In this document: in pieces, positions 24,002 to 32,914 of the stretch | How positions within the stretch are numbered: position 1 is the stretch's first letter | Layout: the number at the start of each line of letters is the position of its first letter | Source: Catenulispora acidiphila DSM 44928 | GTDB taxonomy: Bacteria; Actinomycetota; Actinomycetes; Streptomycetales; Catenulisporaceae | Direction of reading: 5' to 3' | NCBI RefSeq assembly: GCF_000024025.1 | Contig: NC_013131.1 | Span: 9,032,229-9,096,228, forward strand | Length of the DNA: 64,000 nt | Program-made: the position numbers and the translations under genes | The notes under the pieces: model-generated | What the model was told of the DNA's origin: nothing | Databases searched by the model: none | What the model saw: the letters and a program-made list of their open reading frames with translations, nothing else

Positions 24002-27000
24002 AGGAGTTGCTTTCCCTCGGGCTGTTTCGGGCAGCACTTGCGGAAGACGCAGGTACCGCACTGTTTCTCGCCGTACGCGGCGAAGTTCTCGTCCAGGACC
24101 CGCGCCGCCATCGTCGCGAGCTTCTTCTCGATCGGCGTCTCGCCGGGCAGCTCCAGCGAGGGGTCCTGCTCGGCGGTCTTGGGGAGCCCCGCGGCGTCGC
24201 CCTCGCGCAGGAACACCAGCTCGGCGCCGCCGGACTCGTTCGAGACGCCCTGTATCGCGCCCTCGCGGACCACCAGCTGGTAGACCGCGAGCTGCGGGTG
24301 CTCCTGGGCCTCGTTCTTGGTCGGCACATTCTTGCCGGTCTTGAAATCGACGACGTAGACCAGCCCGGCCTCGTCGGTCTCCACCCGGTCGAAGGACCCG
24401 CGGATGCGCAGGTCGAAGCCCTCGCCGTCCTCGCTGTCCCCGGCGCCGACGTTGAGCCGCACGTCGAACTCCTGCTCCGAGGAGTGCAGCAGCCGGCCGC
24501 GGTCGGTGACGTGCCAAGCCAGGAAGCGCTCCAGAGCCGCGCGCGCCTCTTCCTTCTGTTGAGGGGACTGCCACTGTGCTTCGAAGGACAGCCGGTCCCA
24601 GACCCGGTCCAGGCGCTCCATCAGCACGTCGAGGCGCGCCGGAGTGTCGCCCTTGGCCACCTCGTCGGCGAGGACGTGCACCACGTTGCCGAAGCCGAGG
24701 GCGACGGTCTTCTGCTCGTGGGCGGCGGCCTCGTGGTCCAGGAACCAGCGCAGCGAGCACTCGTCTATGGCCGCGACCTGGCTGGCCGAGAGCAGCAGCG
24801 GCTTGGCCGGGTCGCGCACCGGCTGCTCGGAGGCGGTCTCCTCGACCAGACCCCACCACTTGTCCGGGTGTGCCGAGGGCACCAGCGGCCGGCCGTCCCC
24901 GGCCTGCGCGTCGGCCAGCCGGGCCAGCCGCTCGGCGGCGGCCTGCCGCAGCTGGTCGGAGCTCTTCGGGTCGGTCAGGACCCGGCGCAGGTCGGCGACC
25001 AGGGCCGGGATCGCCAGGGCGCGCTTGCGCAGCCCGGGCAGCGGCTGCACCTCGACGCCGAGTTCGTACACGAACCGCGAGGGCGCCTCGGCCGCCGCGT
25101 CGTCGCCGATCAGGGCGCTGTCGACGGCGGTGACCACCAGCCGCTCGCGAGCCCGGGTGGCGGCCACATAGAACAGCCGGCGCTCCTCCGCGAGAAGCGT
25201 CGACGCCGTCGGGATCTCCTCCATGGACCGTAAACCGTTACGGCCGATCAGGTCGGCCTGGAGCAGCGAACCGCGCAGGCGCAGGTCCGGCCACAGACCG
25301 TCCTGCACCCCGGCGACGATCACGAAGCGCCACTGCAAGCCCTTGGACTTGTGCGCGCTCATCAAGCGCACCGCGCCGCCGCGCGAGGACTGCGCCGCCA
25401 TCGAGTCGCCGGCCAGCTCCTGCGCTTCCAGGTCGGCGATGAAGTTGCGGACGCCGCGGCCGGTCGCGCGGTCCTCGGCGCGGGCCGCGTAGTCGAAGAG
25501 CACGCACACCGCGTCCAGGTCGCGGTCGGCGGCGCGGCCGGTGTTGCCGCCGCGCTGCGCGGTGCGCTCCAGCCGCTCGGGCCAGCGGTGCGCGCGGTTG
25601 CGGTCGCGCTCGTCCCCGCCGCCGCTCCACAGCTCCCACAGCGCGCGCTCGACCGAGCCGCCGCCGCGCAGGATCTGGCGGGTGCGCAGCAGGAGCATGC
25701 CGAGCCGCCGGGCCGGTTCGGCGACGTCCTCGTCCATGGCGACCAGGCGCGCCGGCTCGGCCAGCGCCTCGCGGAGCAGGACCTCGCTCGGGCGGACGCC
25801 GTTGACGCTGGGCTCGGTGATCCGCGCGAGTTCTGGCACGACAGCACTGTGCTCTGCGGGGACACCCCGCACCCCGTTCTGGTTCGCGGCGCGCTCCTCG
25901 GCGCGCAGTGCGCGGGCCAGCTTGCGGAGTTCGAACGCGTCCATGCCGCCGAGCGGTCCGGACAGCAGGGCCCGCGCCACGTCCGGCGTCAGCGCGGCCT
26001 CGTTGTCCGCCACCCGCAGCGCCTGGAGCAGCACGGCGACCGCGGGCTCGGCGGCCAGCGGCAGCTCGTCGCCGGAGGTGTCGACCGGCACGCCGGCCGC
26101 GATCAGCGCGCGCCGCAGCGCCGGGATCGACCGGGTCGCGGAGCGGACCAGCACGGCGATCTCGTCCCACGGGACGCCGTCCTCCAGGTGCGCGCGCCGC
26201 ACCATGTCCACGATGTTGTCGAGCTCGGTGTTCGGCGTCGGGAAGGTGAAGACCTGGACCGAGCCCTCGATCGGCTCGCCGTCGGCCACCGGGCCCTCCG
26301 CCGCCAGATCCCGGTGCTCGCGCACCTTCTCCGTCGGCAGCAGCGGGATCGGCATGCGCCGGGTCAGGTCGCGCGAGGCCTTCAGCAGCGCCGGTCCGCA
26401 GCGGCGCGACGTGCGCAGCACCGCGGTGTCGGCCGGGCTCCCGTCCATGCGCCGGAACGCCTCGGGGAAGTCGAGGATGCCCCGCACGTCCGCGCCGCGG
26501 AACTGGTAGATGGACTGGTCGGGGTCGCCGAAGACCACCAGGTCCGCGCCGTCCCCGGCGAGCGCCTGCAGCAGCCGCACCTGCGAGGGGTCGGTGTCCT
26601 GGTATTCGTCCACGAACACCGCGCGGAAGTCGTGGCGCAGCTCGCGGCGCACGTCCTCCTGCCCGGCCAGCAGCACGGCGCGGTGCACCAGCTCGCCGTA
26701 GTCCAGGACGCCCTGGACGTCGAGCACGTCGAGGTACTCCTCGAAGAACGCCGAGGCGGCGTACCAGTCGCCGCGATCGGCGCGCCGCGCGGCCTGCGCC
26801 AGCTCGGTCGGGTCCAACCCGAGTTCCCGCGCGCGGGCGAGCACGGTCCGCAGTTCCTCGGCGAAGCCACGGGTCGCGAGCGCCGCGCGCAAGTCTTGCG
26901 GCCACTGGATGCGCTCGCCGAGCGCACCACCACCTATCCCTACGTCGATGCTGCCGGAGACCAAATCGCGGACGAACACGTCTTGTTCGGGTCCGGAGAG

Positions 27001-27405
27001 CAGCCGGATCGGCTCGGTGAACAGCTCGGGGTCCTGGAAGCGGCGGACCAGCGCGTAACAGAAGGAGTGGAACGTGGTCGCCAGAGGCGCGACGCCGGAC
27101 AGCGGCAGCCGCCGGCCGATGCGGTCACGCAGTTCGGAGGCGGCCTTGCGGCTGAAGGTGAGGATCAGCACCTGATCGGGGCGCAGCGCCGCGCGATCAG
27201 GATCAGTCTTGGAGATGACGGCCTCGACCAGCGTGTGCGTCTTCCCCGTGCCGGGCCCGGCCAGCACCAGCAGCGGCCCGCCGGGGTGATCGACGACGCG
27301 GCGCTGCGCCGGGTCCAGCGGGGGTCCGCTGACCTGGGCCGGGGCCTGCGTGTCGAACAAGGTTTCGAGTCCTTTGCCGGCGGGTATACCCGAGCGATAC
27401 ACCAC
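23998..27405 (-). CDS. adnA: AdnA-like helicase-nuclease subunit with Fe-S nuclease
   Basis: A 1135-residue partner of AdnB. The UvrD-like motor has Walker A AGPGTGKTHT, FSRKAASEL, VFVDEYQDTDP, GDPDQSIYQF, RTSRRCG and SAHKSKGLQW. The C-terminal AddB-like nuclease has GSFDRVET, VVDFKTGKN and QLAVYQL, plus a Cys set (an upstream CSLRW, then CGTCVFRKCCP) that should hold a 4Fe-4S cluster. The GTG at 27405 has GAGG close upstream. The AdnAB dimer resects DNA ends in place of RecBCD or AddAB in actinobacteria. It lies in the same order as Rv3202c-Rv3201c. Confidence 0.93.
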   Translation of the reverse strand: MVYRSGIPAGKGLETLFDTQAPAQVSGPPLDPAQRRVVDHPGGPLLVLAGPGTGKTHTLVEAVISKTDPDRAALRPDQVLILTFSRKAASELRDRIGRRLPLSGVAPLATTFHSFCYALVRRFQDPELFTEPIRLLSGPEQDVFVRDLVSGSIDVGIGGGALGERIQWPQDLRAALATRGFAEELRTVLARARELGLDPTELAQAARRADRGDWYAASAFFEEYLDVLDVQGVLDYGELVHRAVLLAGQEDVRRELRHDFRAVFVDEYQDTDPSQVRLLQALAGDGADLVVFGDPDQSIYQFRGADVRGILDFPEAFRRMDGSPADTAVLRTSRRCGPALLKASRDLTRRMPIPLLPTEKVREHRDLAAEGPVADGEPIEGSVQVFTFPTPNTELDNIVDMVRRAHLEDGVPWDEIAVLVRSATRSIPALRRALIAAGVPVDTSGDELPLAAEPAVAVLLQALRVADNEAALTPDVARALLSGPLGGMDAFELRKLARALRAEERAANQNGVRGVPAEHSAVVPELARITEPSVNGVRPSEVLLREALAEPARLVAMDEDVAEPARRLGMLLLRTRQILRGGGSVERALWELWSGGGDERDRNRAHRWPERLERTAQRGGNTGRAADRDLDAVCVLFDYAARAEDRATGRGVRNFIADLEAQELAGDSMAAQSSRGGAVRLMSAHKSKGLQWRFVIVAGVQDGLWPDLRLRGSLLQADLIGRNGLRSMEEIPTASTLLAEERRLFYVAATRARERLVVTAVDSALIGDDAAAEAPSRFVYELGVEVQPLPGLRKRALAIPALVADLRRVLTDPKSSDQLRQAAAERLARLADAQAGDGRPLVPSAHPDKWWGLVEETASEQPVRDPAKPLLLSASQVAAIDECSLRWFLDHEAAAHEQKTVALGFGNVVHVLADEVAKGDTPARLDVLMERLDRVWDRLSFEAQWQSPQQKEEARAALERFLAWHVTDRGRLLHSSEQEFDVRLNVGAGDSEDGEGFDLRIRGSFDRVETDEAGLVYVVDFKTGKNVPTKNEAQEHPQLAVYQLVVREGAIQGVSNESGGAELVFLREGDAAGLPKTAEQDPSLELPGETPIEKKLATMAARVLDENFAAYGEKQCGTCVFRKCCPKQPEGKQLL

Positions 27406-27492
27406 GGTCCTCTATGACAACACAGACCACCGACTGTCACGCCCGATTCGGCAAGGGATCTTGCCTGCGCGCCGATCATGCCCTATGGGCGT

Positions 27493-27520
27493 AGGGCCCG
27501 CGGGATCGCCCCCGGGCCCT
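27493..27520 (-). terminator. GC-rich hairpin after ABC permease gene
   Basis: A 10-bp stem AGGGCCCGGG-type with one bulged base and a short loop. It lies 35 nt beyond the permease stop and before the adnA promoter region. Confidence 0.5.
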
Positions 27521-27554
27521 CCGCCTTTGCCGGCTCACTCCTTTGTGGCGGCGG

Positions 27555-29882
27555 TCATTCGCTGCGGAGCACCTCGGAGATCGACGCGCGCGCCGCGGAC
27601 CGCGCCGGGACCAGCGCCCCGAGCACCGCGATCCCGACCCCGGCCAGGAACATCCAGGCCAGCAGCGGCACCGTGTAGACGTGCACCATGCTCGGCGCGA
27701 GGTCGATGCCCTGGGCCTTGGCGCTCACCGAGACGATCAGCGCGTGCAGGCCGTAGCCCAGCGGCAGGCCGGCGATCCCGCCGAGCACCCCCAGCAGCCC
27801 CATCGAGGTCACGATCATCCCCACCACCTGGCGCGGGGTCATGCCCACCGACTTCAGCATCCCCAGATCGCGGCGGCGCTCCCGGGTGGTGAGCAGCACG
27901 GTGTTGAACACGCCGAGGGCGGCGACCAGGCTCAGGATCACGGTGATGACCGCTGCGAAGACCCGCAGTCCGACGTTGGGGTCGCCGTAGTCGCGGACGG
28001 TGACGTCCCAGGCCGGGTCCAGCGCCCGCAGCTCGGCGGCCAGCGCCTGCCGGTCGGTGCCCGCCGCGGCGTGTACCTCGAACCCGTCGGCCTGACGTCC
28101 CGGCGACAGCTGCCGCAAGGTGCTCCAGTCGGCGTAGAACATGCTGTCCCCGCCGGTGATGTCCTCGCCGACGATGACGCCCTTCGCGGTGCGGCCGTCC
28201 GACTCCACGGTCAGGGTCTGCCCGATCGCCAGGTGGTGCAGGTTCAGGAACCGCGCCGGGGCGACGATCTGGTGCGGACCGTCGAGCCAGTGGCCCTTGA
28301 GCATGGTCCAGCCCATCTTCGCCGAGTCACCGCCGTAGAACTGGACGTTGACCTCGCTGGTCATCCCGGCCACCCCGACCATGGCGCCCGCCTGGGGCGC
28401 CACGCCGTCGACCCCTGCGACCCCGCGCATCGCCTGCTCCAAGGCGGCTGGATCCAGGGTGACCGGCTTCGCCTGATCGTGGCCGATGTCGATGGCCACC
28501 GCACCGACCCGGTCCGAAGCCCTGCTGGCATCGCTCAAAGTGCGCGCCAGGCCGTTGGCGAAGACCACGGTGGTCACCCCGAGCAGCACCGCCGCGAAGG
28601 TCAGGGCGCTGCGAGCGGGCCGGGCGAAGGGCAGTCCCAGGCCCATGCTCACCGGGCGCGGCAGCCGCGAGCCGGCCAGCTTGCGCTGCACCTTCAACCC
28701 CCGGCCGCGCTTGGGCGCCGAGCCCGCGGAGATCGCAGAGATCGCCGACATCCCCGCCGCGCGCCCCGCCGGAACGTACGCCGACAGGGCCACCAGCAGC
28801 GGCACTCCGATCAGACACGCCGCGAGCGCCGACAGGCTGATCCCGGGCTGCCCGCCGAGCGAACTGAACGCCTTCTCCATCAGCGGCCCGGCCAGCACCG
28901 CGCCGATCGGCAGCCCGATCACCGTCCCGGCGACCGCCGGCACCGCCATGGTCGCCACGTACACCCGCACCACCTGGCGCGGAGTGAAGCCGATGGTCTT
29001 GTAGACCCCGATGTCCTTGTATCCGGAGACCACGGCGCCGCTGACCACGTTCAGCACGATCAGCACCGCGACGGCCAGCGCCAGCACGCCGAAGGCGATC
29101 ACCATCGGCAGCAGGCTCTCCAGCTTGGCCAGCATCTCGGCGCGGCTGGTGCGCCAGGACTGGAACCCGGTGAGGGTGCCGGACGGCAGCCCGGCGGTCG
29201 CGGACGCCACGTCCGCCTTGACCTCGGCGTCGCTGCCGGCGTGGGCGAAGCGGTAGAGCATCTGCAGATGGTCCGGGTGCAGCGCGCTCATCTGAGCCGG
29301 CGCGACCCAGGCGTCCGCGGTCTGCGATACCGAGTACGCGTAGCCGACGACGGTGAAGGTCGGCAGGCCAGGTCCGGTGATGGTGGCGACGTCCCGTCCG
29401 GGCGGCCCGGGGAGCGGCTCGCCCCCCGGCGCGTTCAGCACGATCTCGCCCGGCGCGCTCGGCCAGCGGCCGCGCCACAGGTGGACGCGGTCGACGTCGC
29501 CGGGTCCGGGCCGCGGCCGGCCGACCACGGTCAGCTCCGTCAGACCGCCCCGGTTCGGGCCCATCTGCACACTGACCTGCGCGGACTCGAAAGGTCCGGC
29601 CGCGCTGGCGACCCCGGTGGCATGCGCGGTGGCGGCGAGCTGCTGCGCGGTGGTCTTGGCGCCGTCGAAGGCGACGACGGCGTGCGCTCCATGCTGCTGC
29701 CGGAAGGCCTGCTCGAAAGGCCCGTTCGAGGCCTGGAGCAGCCCCAGGCCGAGCACCGCGCTCATCGCGGACAGGGCGACCACGAGCCCGATGACGAAGG
29801 TCTGCACCTTGCGCCGGCGCACGGCGGCCCGCGAGGCGCGCCAGACCGGTCCCTTGGCGAATCTCAGCCTCATGACGCTCAC
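27555..29882 (-). CDS. FtsX-like ABC transporter permease
   Basis: A 775-residue integral membrane protein of the MacB/FtsX superfamily with the duplicated layout: an N-terminal helix (VQTFVIGLVVALSAM), a large extracellular domain, a three-helix FtsX block (about 250-390), a fourth helix that starts a second half, another extracellular domain, and a final FtsX block near 640-760. It should act with the adjacent ATPase to export or extract a lipid, peptide or drug. A GTG at 29882 overlaps the ATPase stop (GTGA) with GAGAGGA before it. An ATG lies 9 nt further in. Confidence 0.88.
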   Translation of the reverse strand: MSVMRLRFAKGPVWRASRAAVRRRKVQTFVIGLVVALSAMSAVLGLGLLQASNGPFEQAFRQQHGAHAVVAFDGAKTTAQQLAATAHATGVASAAGPFESAQVSVQMGPNRGGLTELTVVGRPRPGPGDVDRVHLWRGRWPSAPGEIVLNAPGGEPLPGPPGRDVATITGPGLPTFTVVGYAYSVSQTADAWVAPAQMSALHPDHLQMLYRFAHAGSDAEVKADVASATAGLPSGTLTGFQSWRTSRAEMLAKLESLLPMVIAFGVLALAVAVLIVLNVVSGAVVSGYKDIGVYKTIGFTPRQVVRVYVATMAVPAVAGTVIGLPIGAVLAGPLMEKAFSSLGGQPGISLSALAACLIGVPLLVALSAYVPAGRAAGMSAISAISAGSAPKRGRGLKVQRKLAGSRLPRPVSMGLGLPFARPARSALTFAAVLLGVTTVVFANGLARTLSDASRASDRVGAVAIDIGHDQAKPVTLDPAALEQAMRGVAGVDGVAPQAGAMVGVAGMTSEVNVQFYGGDSAKMGWTMLKGHWLDGPHQIVAPARFLNLHHLAIGQTLTVESDGRTAKGVIVGEDITGGDSMFYADWSTLRQLSPGRQADGFEVHAAAGTDRQALAAELRALDPAWDVTVRDYGDPNVGLRVFAAVITVILSLVAALGVFNTVLLTTRERRRDLGMLKSVGMTPRQVVGMIVTSMGLLGVLGGIAGLPLGYGLHALIVSVSAKAQGIDLAPSMVHVYTVPLLAWMFLAGVGIAVLGALVPARSAARASISEVLRSE

Positions 29883-30664
29883 GCGGTCCTCTCCAGCGCG
29901 CGCTCGGCCACGATCCGGCCGTCGGCGACCTCGACCAGGCGGCTGGCGCAGCGGGTCGCCAGGCGCTGGTCGTGGGTCACCATCAGCAGGGTCTGCCCGA
30001 GCTGGTTCAGGTCGATCAGCAGATCCATCACCTGCTCGCCGGAGCGGCTGTCCAGCGCGCCGGTCGGCTCGTCGGCCAGCAGCAGCGCCGGCCGGTTCAT
30101 CAAGGCCCGGGCCACCGCGACGCGCTGGCGCTCGCCGCCGGACAGCTGCTGCGGGTAGGCGTTCTTGCGGTCGGCGATGCCCAGCTCGCCCAGCAGCTCC
30201 AGCGCCCGGCGCCGCGCCTGCCCCGCCGGGACCCCGGCGAGCTGCGCGGTCAGCGCGACGTTGTCCAGCGCGGGCAGGTCGTCGATGAGGTTGAAGAACT
30301 GGAAGATCATCCCGATCCGGCGGCGGCGGAACAGCGCCAGACCGGTCTCCGACAGCGCGCCGAGGTCTTCGCCGTGCACGACGACCCGGCCGGAGCTGGG
30401 CCGGTCCAGCCCGGCGACCAGGTTCAGCAGCGTGGACTTGCCGCAGCCGGACGGGCCCATGACGGCGACAGCCTCGCCCTGGCGGATGTGCAGGGTGACG
30501 CCGTCGAGGGCGGCGGTGTCCCCGAAGTCCTTGCGGATGGCGTCGAGGCGGACGATCGGCCCGGCGGGCCCGGAGGCGGATCCGGACTCGGACACGGACG
30601 CGGACACGGACGCGGGCTCGACGGGCCCGGAGGTCCCTGCGGACTCGGCGGCGGTAGCGGTCAT
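29879..30664 (-). CDS. ABC transporter ATP-binding protein (MacB/LolD type)
   Basis: A 261-residue ATPase with Walker A GPSGCGKS, Q-loop QFFNLIDDLPALDNV, signature LSGGERQRVAVARAL, Walker B LLLADEPTGALDS and H-loop THD. The first about 35 residues are a low-complexity Ser/Gly/Pro tail absent from typical LolD proteins. The ATG at 30664 has TACGTT 6 nt upstream, implying a leaderless mRNA. It is coupled to the FtsX-like permease and divergent from a two-component system that probably controls it. Confidence 0.93.
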   Translation of the reverse strand: MTATAAESAGTSGPVEPASVSASVSESGSASGPAGPIVRLDAIRKDFGDTAALDGVTLHIRQGEAVAVMGPSGCGKSTLLNLVAGLDRPSSGRVVVHGEDLGALSETGLALFRRRRIGMIFQFFNLIDDLPALDNVALTAQLAGVPAGQARRRALELLGELGIADRKNAYPQQLSGGERQRVAVARALMNRPALLLADEPTGALDSRSGEQVMDLLIDLNQLGQTLLMVTHDQRLATRCASRLVEVADGRIVAERALERTA

Positions 30665-30670
30665 GTGATC

Positions 30671-30676
30671 AACGTA
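30671..30676 (-). promoter_or_regulatory. -10 box of ABC exporter operon
   Basis: TACGTT on the minus strand, 6 nt before the ATPase ATG. Confidence 0.45.
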
Positions 30677-30748
30677 AGGTGGGGCGGCACCGCGGCGGAT
30701 CGGTCCGTGGTGGTAATCGTCCGGGCCTCTCATCCTGGAGATGTAGAC

Positions 30749-31624
30749 ATGCTGTGGGTGCTGGTGGGGGCGCTGCTCGTGGCAGGCGCGGCGGGCGCGG
30801 CCGCGAGCCGGCTAGCGGTGCTCCTCCGCCGCGAACGCGGGAGGTACACCCGCGCCATCGAGGAGCGCGGCTGGCTGCTGGAACGCGAGCGGGAGAGCGC
30901 CGCGCAGCAGGCCGTGGACCTCGAGCGGTCACGGATCGCCCGGGAGCTGCACGACATCGTCAGCCACAACGTGAGCATGATGCTGATTCAGGCCGGCGCG
31001 GCCCGGCAGGTGCTGGCAGCCGCCCCGGCGCAGAGCGCGACCGCCGAGGAACCGGCTGCGTCCGGAGTCGCCGAAGACGCGCTGCTGGCCGTGGAGAGCG
31101 CGGGTCGCGCGACCATGACCGAGCTGCGGCACCTGCTCGGCGTCCTGGCTCCGGCGGCGGACGGCCGCGACCAGCCCGGCGCCGGCGCCGATCCCGCCCT
31201 GGCGCCGCAGCCGACCCTGTCCCGGCTCTCAGCACTCGTCGACAAGATCGCCTTCGCCGGGCTGCCGGTGGACGCCCGCATCTCCGGCGAGCCGCGTCCG
31301 CTGCCCGGCGGCATCGACTCGACCGCGTACCGGATCGTGCAGGAAGCCCTGACCAACGCCCTCAAGCACGGCGGCCGCGACGCCGCGCTGACCATCCGCT
31401 ACGACGACCGCTACCTGCGCATCGAGATCCTCACCGCGGGCCACGGCTCGCTGGACGAGGTCGGCACCGAACCCGCACCTCGCGGCGGCGAGAGGATCGG
31501 TACCGGCCGCGGCCTGACGGGCTTGAAGGAACGCGTCGCGGTCTACGGCGGCGACCTCGACGCCCGGCGGCGCCTCGGCGGTGGTTTCCGGGTCCGCGCG
31601 AAGATACCTTTGGACGAACCATGA
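30749..31624 (+). CDS. sensor histidine kinase (HisKA_3/NarL type)
   Basis: A 291-residue kinase with only one N-terminal transmembrane helix (about 2-20) and no extracellular loop, so it probably senses within or next to the membrane, perhaps via the exporter. The HisKA_3 motif RIARELHDIVSHNVS contains the phospho-acceptor His. The HATPase domain has N-box EALTNALKHGG and G-box GRGLTGLKERV. The ATG has GGAG at 8-nt spacing. The stop overlaps the response-regulator start (ATGA). Confidence 0.92.
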   Translation: MLWVLVGALLVAGAAGAAASRLAVLLRRERGRYTRAIEERGWLLERERESAAQQAVDLERSRIARELHDIVSHNVSMMLIQAGAARQVLAAAPAQSATAEEPAASGVAEDALLAVESAGRATMTELRHLLGVLAPAADGRDQPGAGADPALAPQPTLSRLSALVDKIAFAGLPVDARISGEPRPLPGGIDSTAYRIVQEALTNALKHGGRDAALTIRYDDRYLRIEILTAGHGSLDEVGTEPAPRGGERIGTGRGLTGLKERVAVYGGDLDARRRLGGGFRVRAKIPLDEP

Positions 31625-32304
31625 ATCCCCGAGTCCTGATAGCCGACGACCAGGTCCTGGTCCGCACCGGTTTCCGCATGATCCTGACCGCCAACGGCAT
31701 CGAGGTCGCCGGCGAGGCCTCCGACGGACTCGAGGCGGTCGAAGCCGCCGCGCGGCTGAAGCCCGACGTGGTCCTGATGGACATCCGCATGCCGAACCTG
31801 GACGGCCTGGAGGCGGCGCGCCGGATCCTGGCCGCCGACCCGGCGATCCGGATCCTCATGCTCACCACGTTCGATCTGGACAAGTACGTCTACGACGCGC
31901 TGGCCGCCGGCGCCTCCGGCTTCCTGCTGAAGGACGTCACCCCCGAGCACCTGGTCGCCAGCGTGCGACTGGTCGACACCGGGGACGCGCTGCTGGCGCC
32001 GTCGATCACGCGGCGGCTGGTGGAGAAGTTCGCGGCGCCGCCCGCCGAGGACGCGGGCGGCGCGAAGGCGTCCCCAGCGGTCCACCGCGACCTGGCGGCG
32101 CTGACGCCGCGCGAGCGGGAGATCCTGGCGCTGATGGGACGCGGGCTGTCGAACACCGAGCTCGCGGCACGTCTGGTGCTGTCGGAAGCGACCGTGAAGA
32201 CCCATGTCGCCCACATCTTTACCAAACTGTCACTCCGCGACCGGGCGCAGGCTGTGGTGGTCGCTTACGAGACCGGGCTGGTCGCGCCCGGGGACGGGGA
32301 CTGA
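31621..32304 (+). CDS. NarL/FixJ-family response regulator
   Basis: A 227-residue protein. The receiver domain has acidic residues IADDQ, phospho-acceptor Asp in VVLMDIRMPNLDG, switch Thr in MLTTFD and Lys in FLLKDV. A LuxR-type helix-turn-helix follows (LTPREREILALMGRG and NTELAARLVLSEATVKTHV). It partners the overlapping histidine kinase. By position it probably regulates the divergent ATPase-permease exporter, as in other FtsX-type ABC/two-component modules. Confidence 0.94.
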   Translation: MNPRVLIADDQVLVRTGFRMILTANGIEVAGEASDGLEAVEAAARLKPDVVLMDIRMPNLDGLEAARRILAADPAIRILMLTTFDLDKYVYDALAAGASGFLLKDVTPEHLVASVRLVDTGDALLAPSITRRLVEKFAAPPAEDAGGAKASPAVHRDLAALTPREREILALMGRGLSNTELAARLVLSEATVKTHVAHIFTKLSLRDRAQAVVVAYETGLVAPGDGD

Positions 32305-32325
32305 GTCCGCCTGGGCTGCGCGTTC

Positions 32326-32347
32326 TCTTCCTCTTCTAGAGGAAAGA
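32326..32347 (+). terminator. weak hairpin after response regulator
   Basis: TCTTCCTCT pairs with AGAGGAAAGA through one bulge around a 3-nt loop. It is only moderately stable and lies between convergent genes. Confidence 0.35.
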
Positions 32348-32388
32348 TCCCAGCTTCTTAAGGGAAGACCCCCTACTTACCCGGTCCT

Positions 32389-32760
32389 CTACTCCGCGGC
32401 GAAGTCGCTGGGCACCTCGTCCATCGCGCCGCTTCCGACGGTCCCGTCTTCCGCAGGCCACCAGCGTGCACGGACCATGTCGACCCGGCCGCCGTCGGGC
32501 TTCAGCGGGGTGCCCTCCTCGCGGTAGTTGGCCAGCGCCTCGCGCTCGTGCCCGGGCAGGAAACCGCCGTCGCTGCGCACCACGCGCCACCACGGGGACC
32601 CGCCGCCGTACTTGGCCATGGCCGTCCCGACCTGGCGCGGACCGCCCTCGCCGAGCCATTCGGCGACCTCGCCGTAGGCCATCACCCGGCCTGGCGGGAT
32701 CCGGTCCACCACGTCGAACACCCGCTCCACGTACGGAGGCAGTTCGGGTGGTTTGGTCAC
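32389..32760 (-). CDS. alkyltransferase-like protein (ATL), MGMT family without active Cys
   Basis: A 123-residue protein similar to the DNA-binding domain of O6-alkylguanine methyltransferase (RIPPGRVMAYGEVAEWLG, then PRQVGTAMA). The reactive PCHR is replaced by PWWR, so it cannot accept alkyl groups. Such proteins bind O6-alkylguanine and flag it for nucleotide excision repair. The GTG at 32760 has AGGAG at 8-nt spacing. An ATG two codons upstream (32766) is only 2 nt from that AGGAG. It is the homolog of Rv3204 by position. Confidence 0.85.
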   Translation of the reverse strand: MTKPPELPPYVERVFDVVDRIPPGRVMAYGEVAEWLGEGGPRQVGTAMAKYGGGSPWWRVVRSDGGFLPGHEREALANYREEGTPLKPDGGRVDMVRARWWPAEDGTVGSGAMDEVPSDFAAE

Positions 32761-32914
32761 GTCCATCACTCCTGTCGAGGTAATCCGCCGTGCCCGGGGG
32801 AACCCCCTCGTGGGACGATCAACCACAGTCGCCGCACTCGCGGGGCGCCAGGGACTATCGTCCTTGTGTCCGGCACGGCGCAAGACGACTACAAGAGCAG
32901 AAGACAGGTGGACA

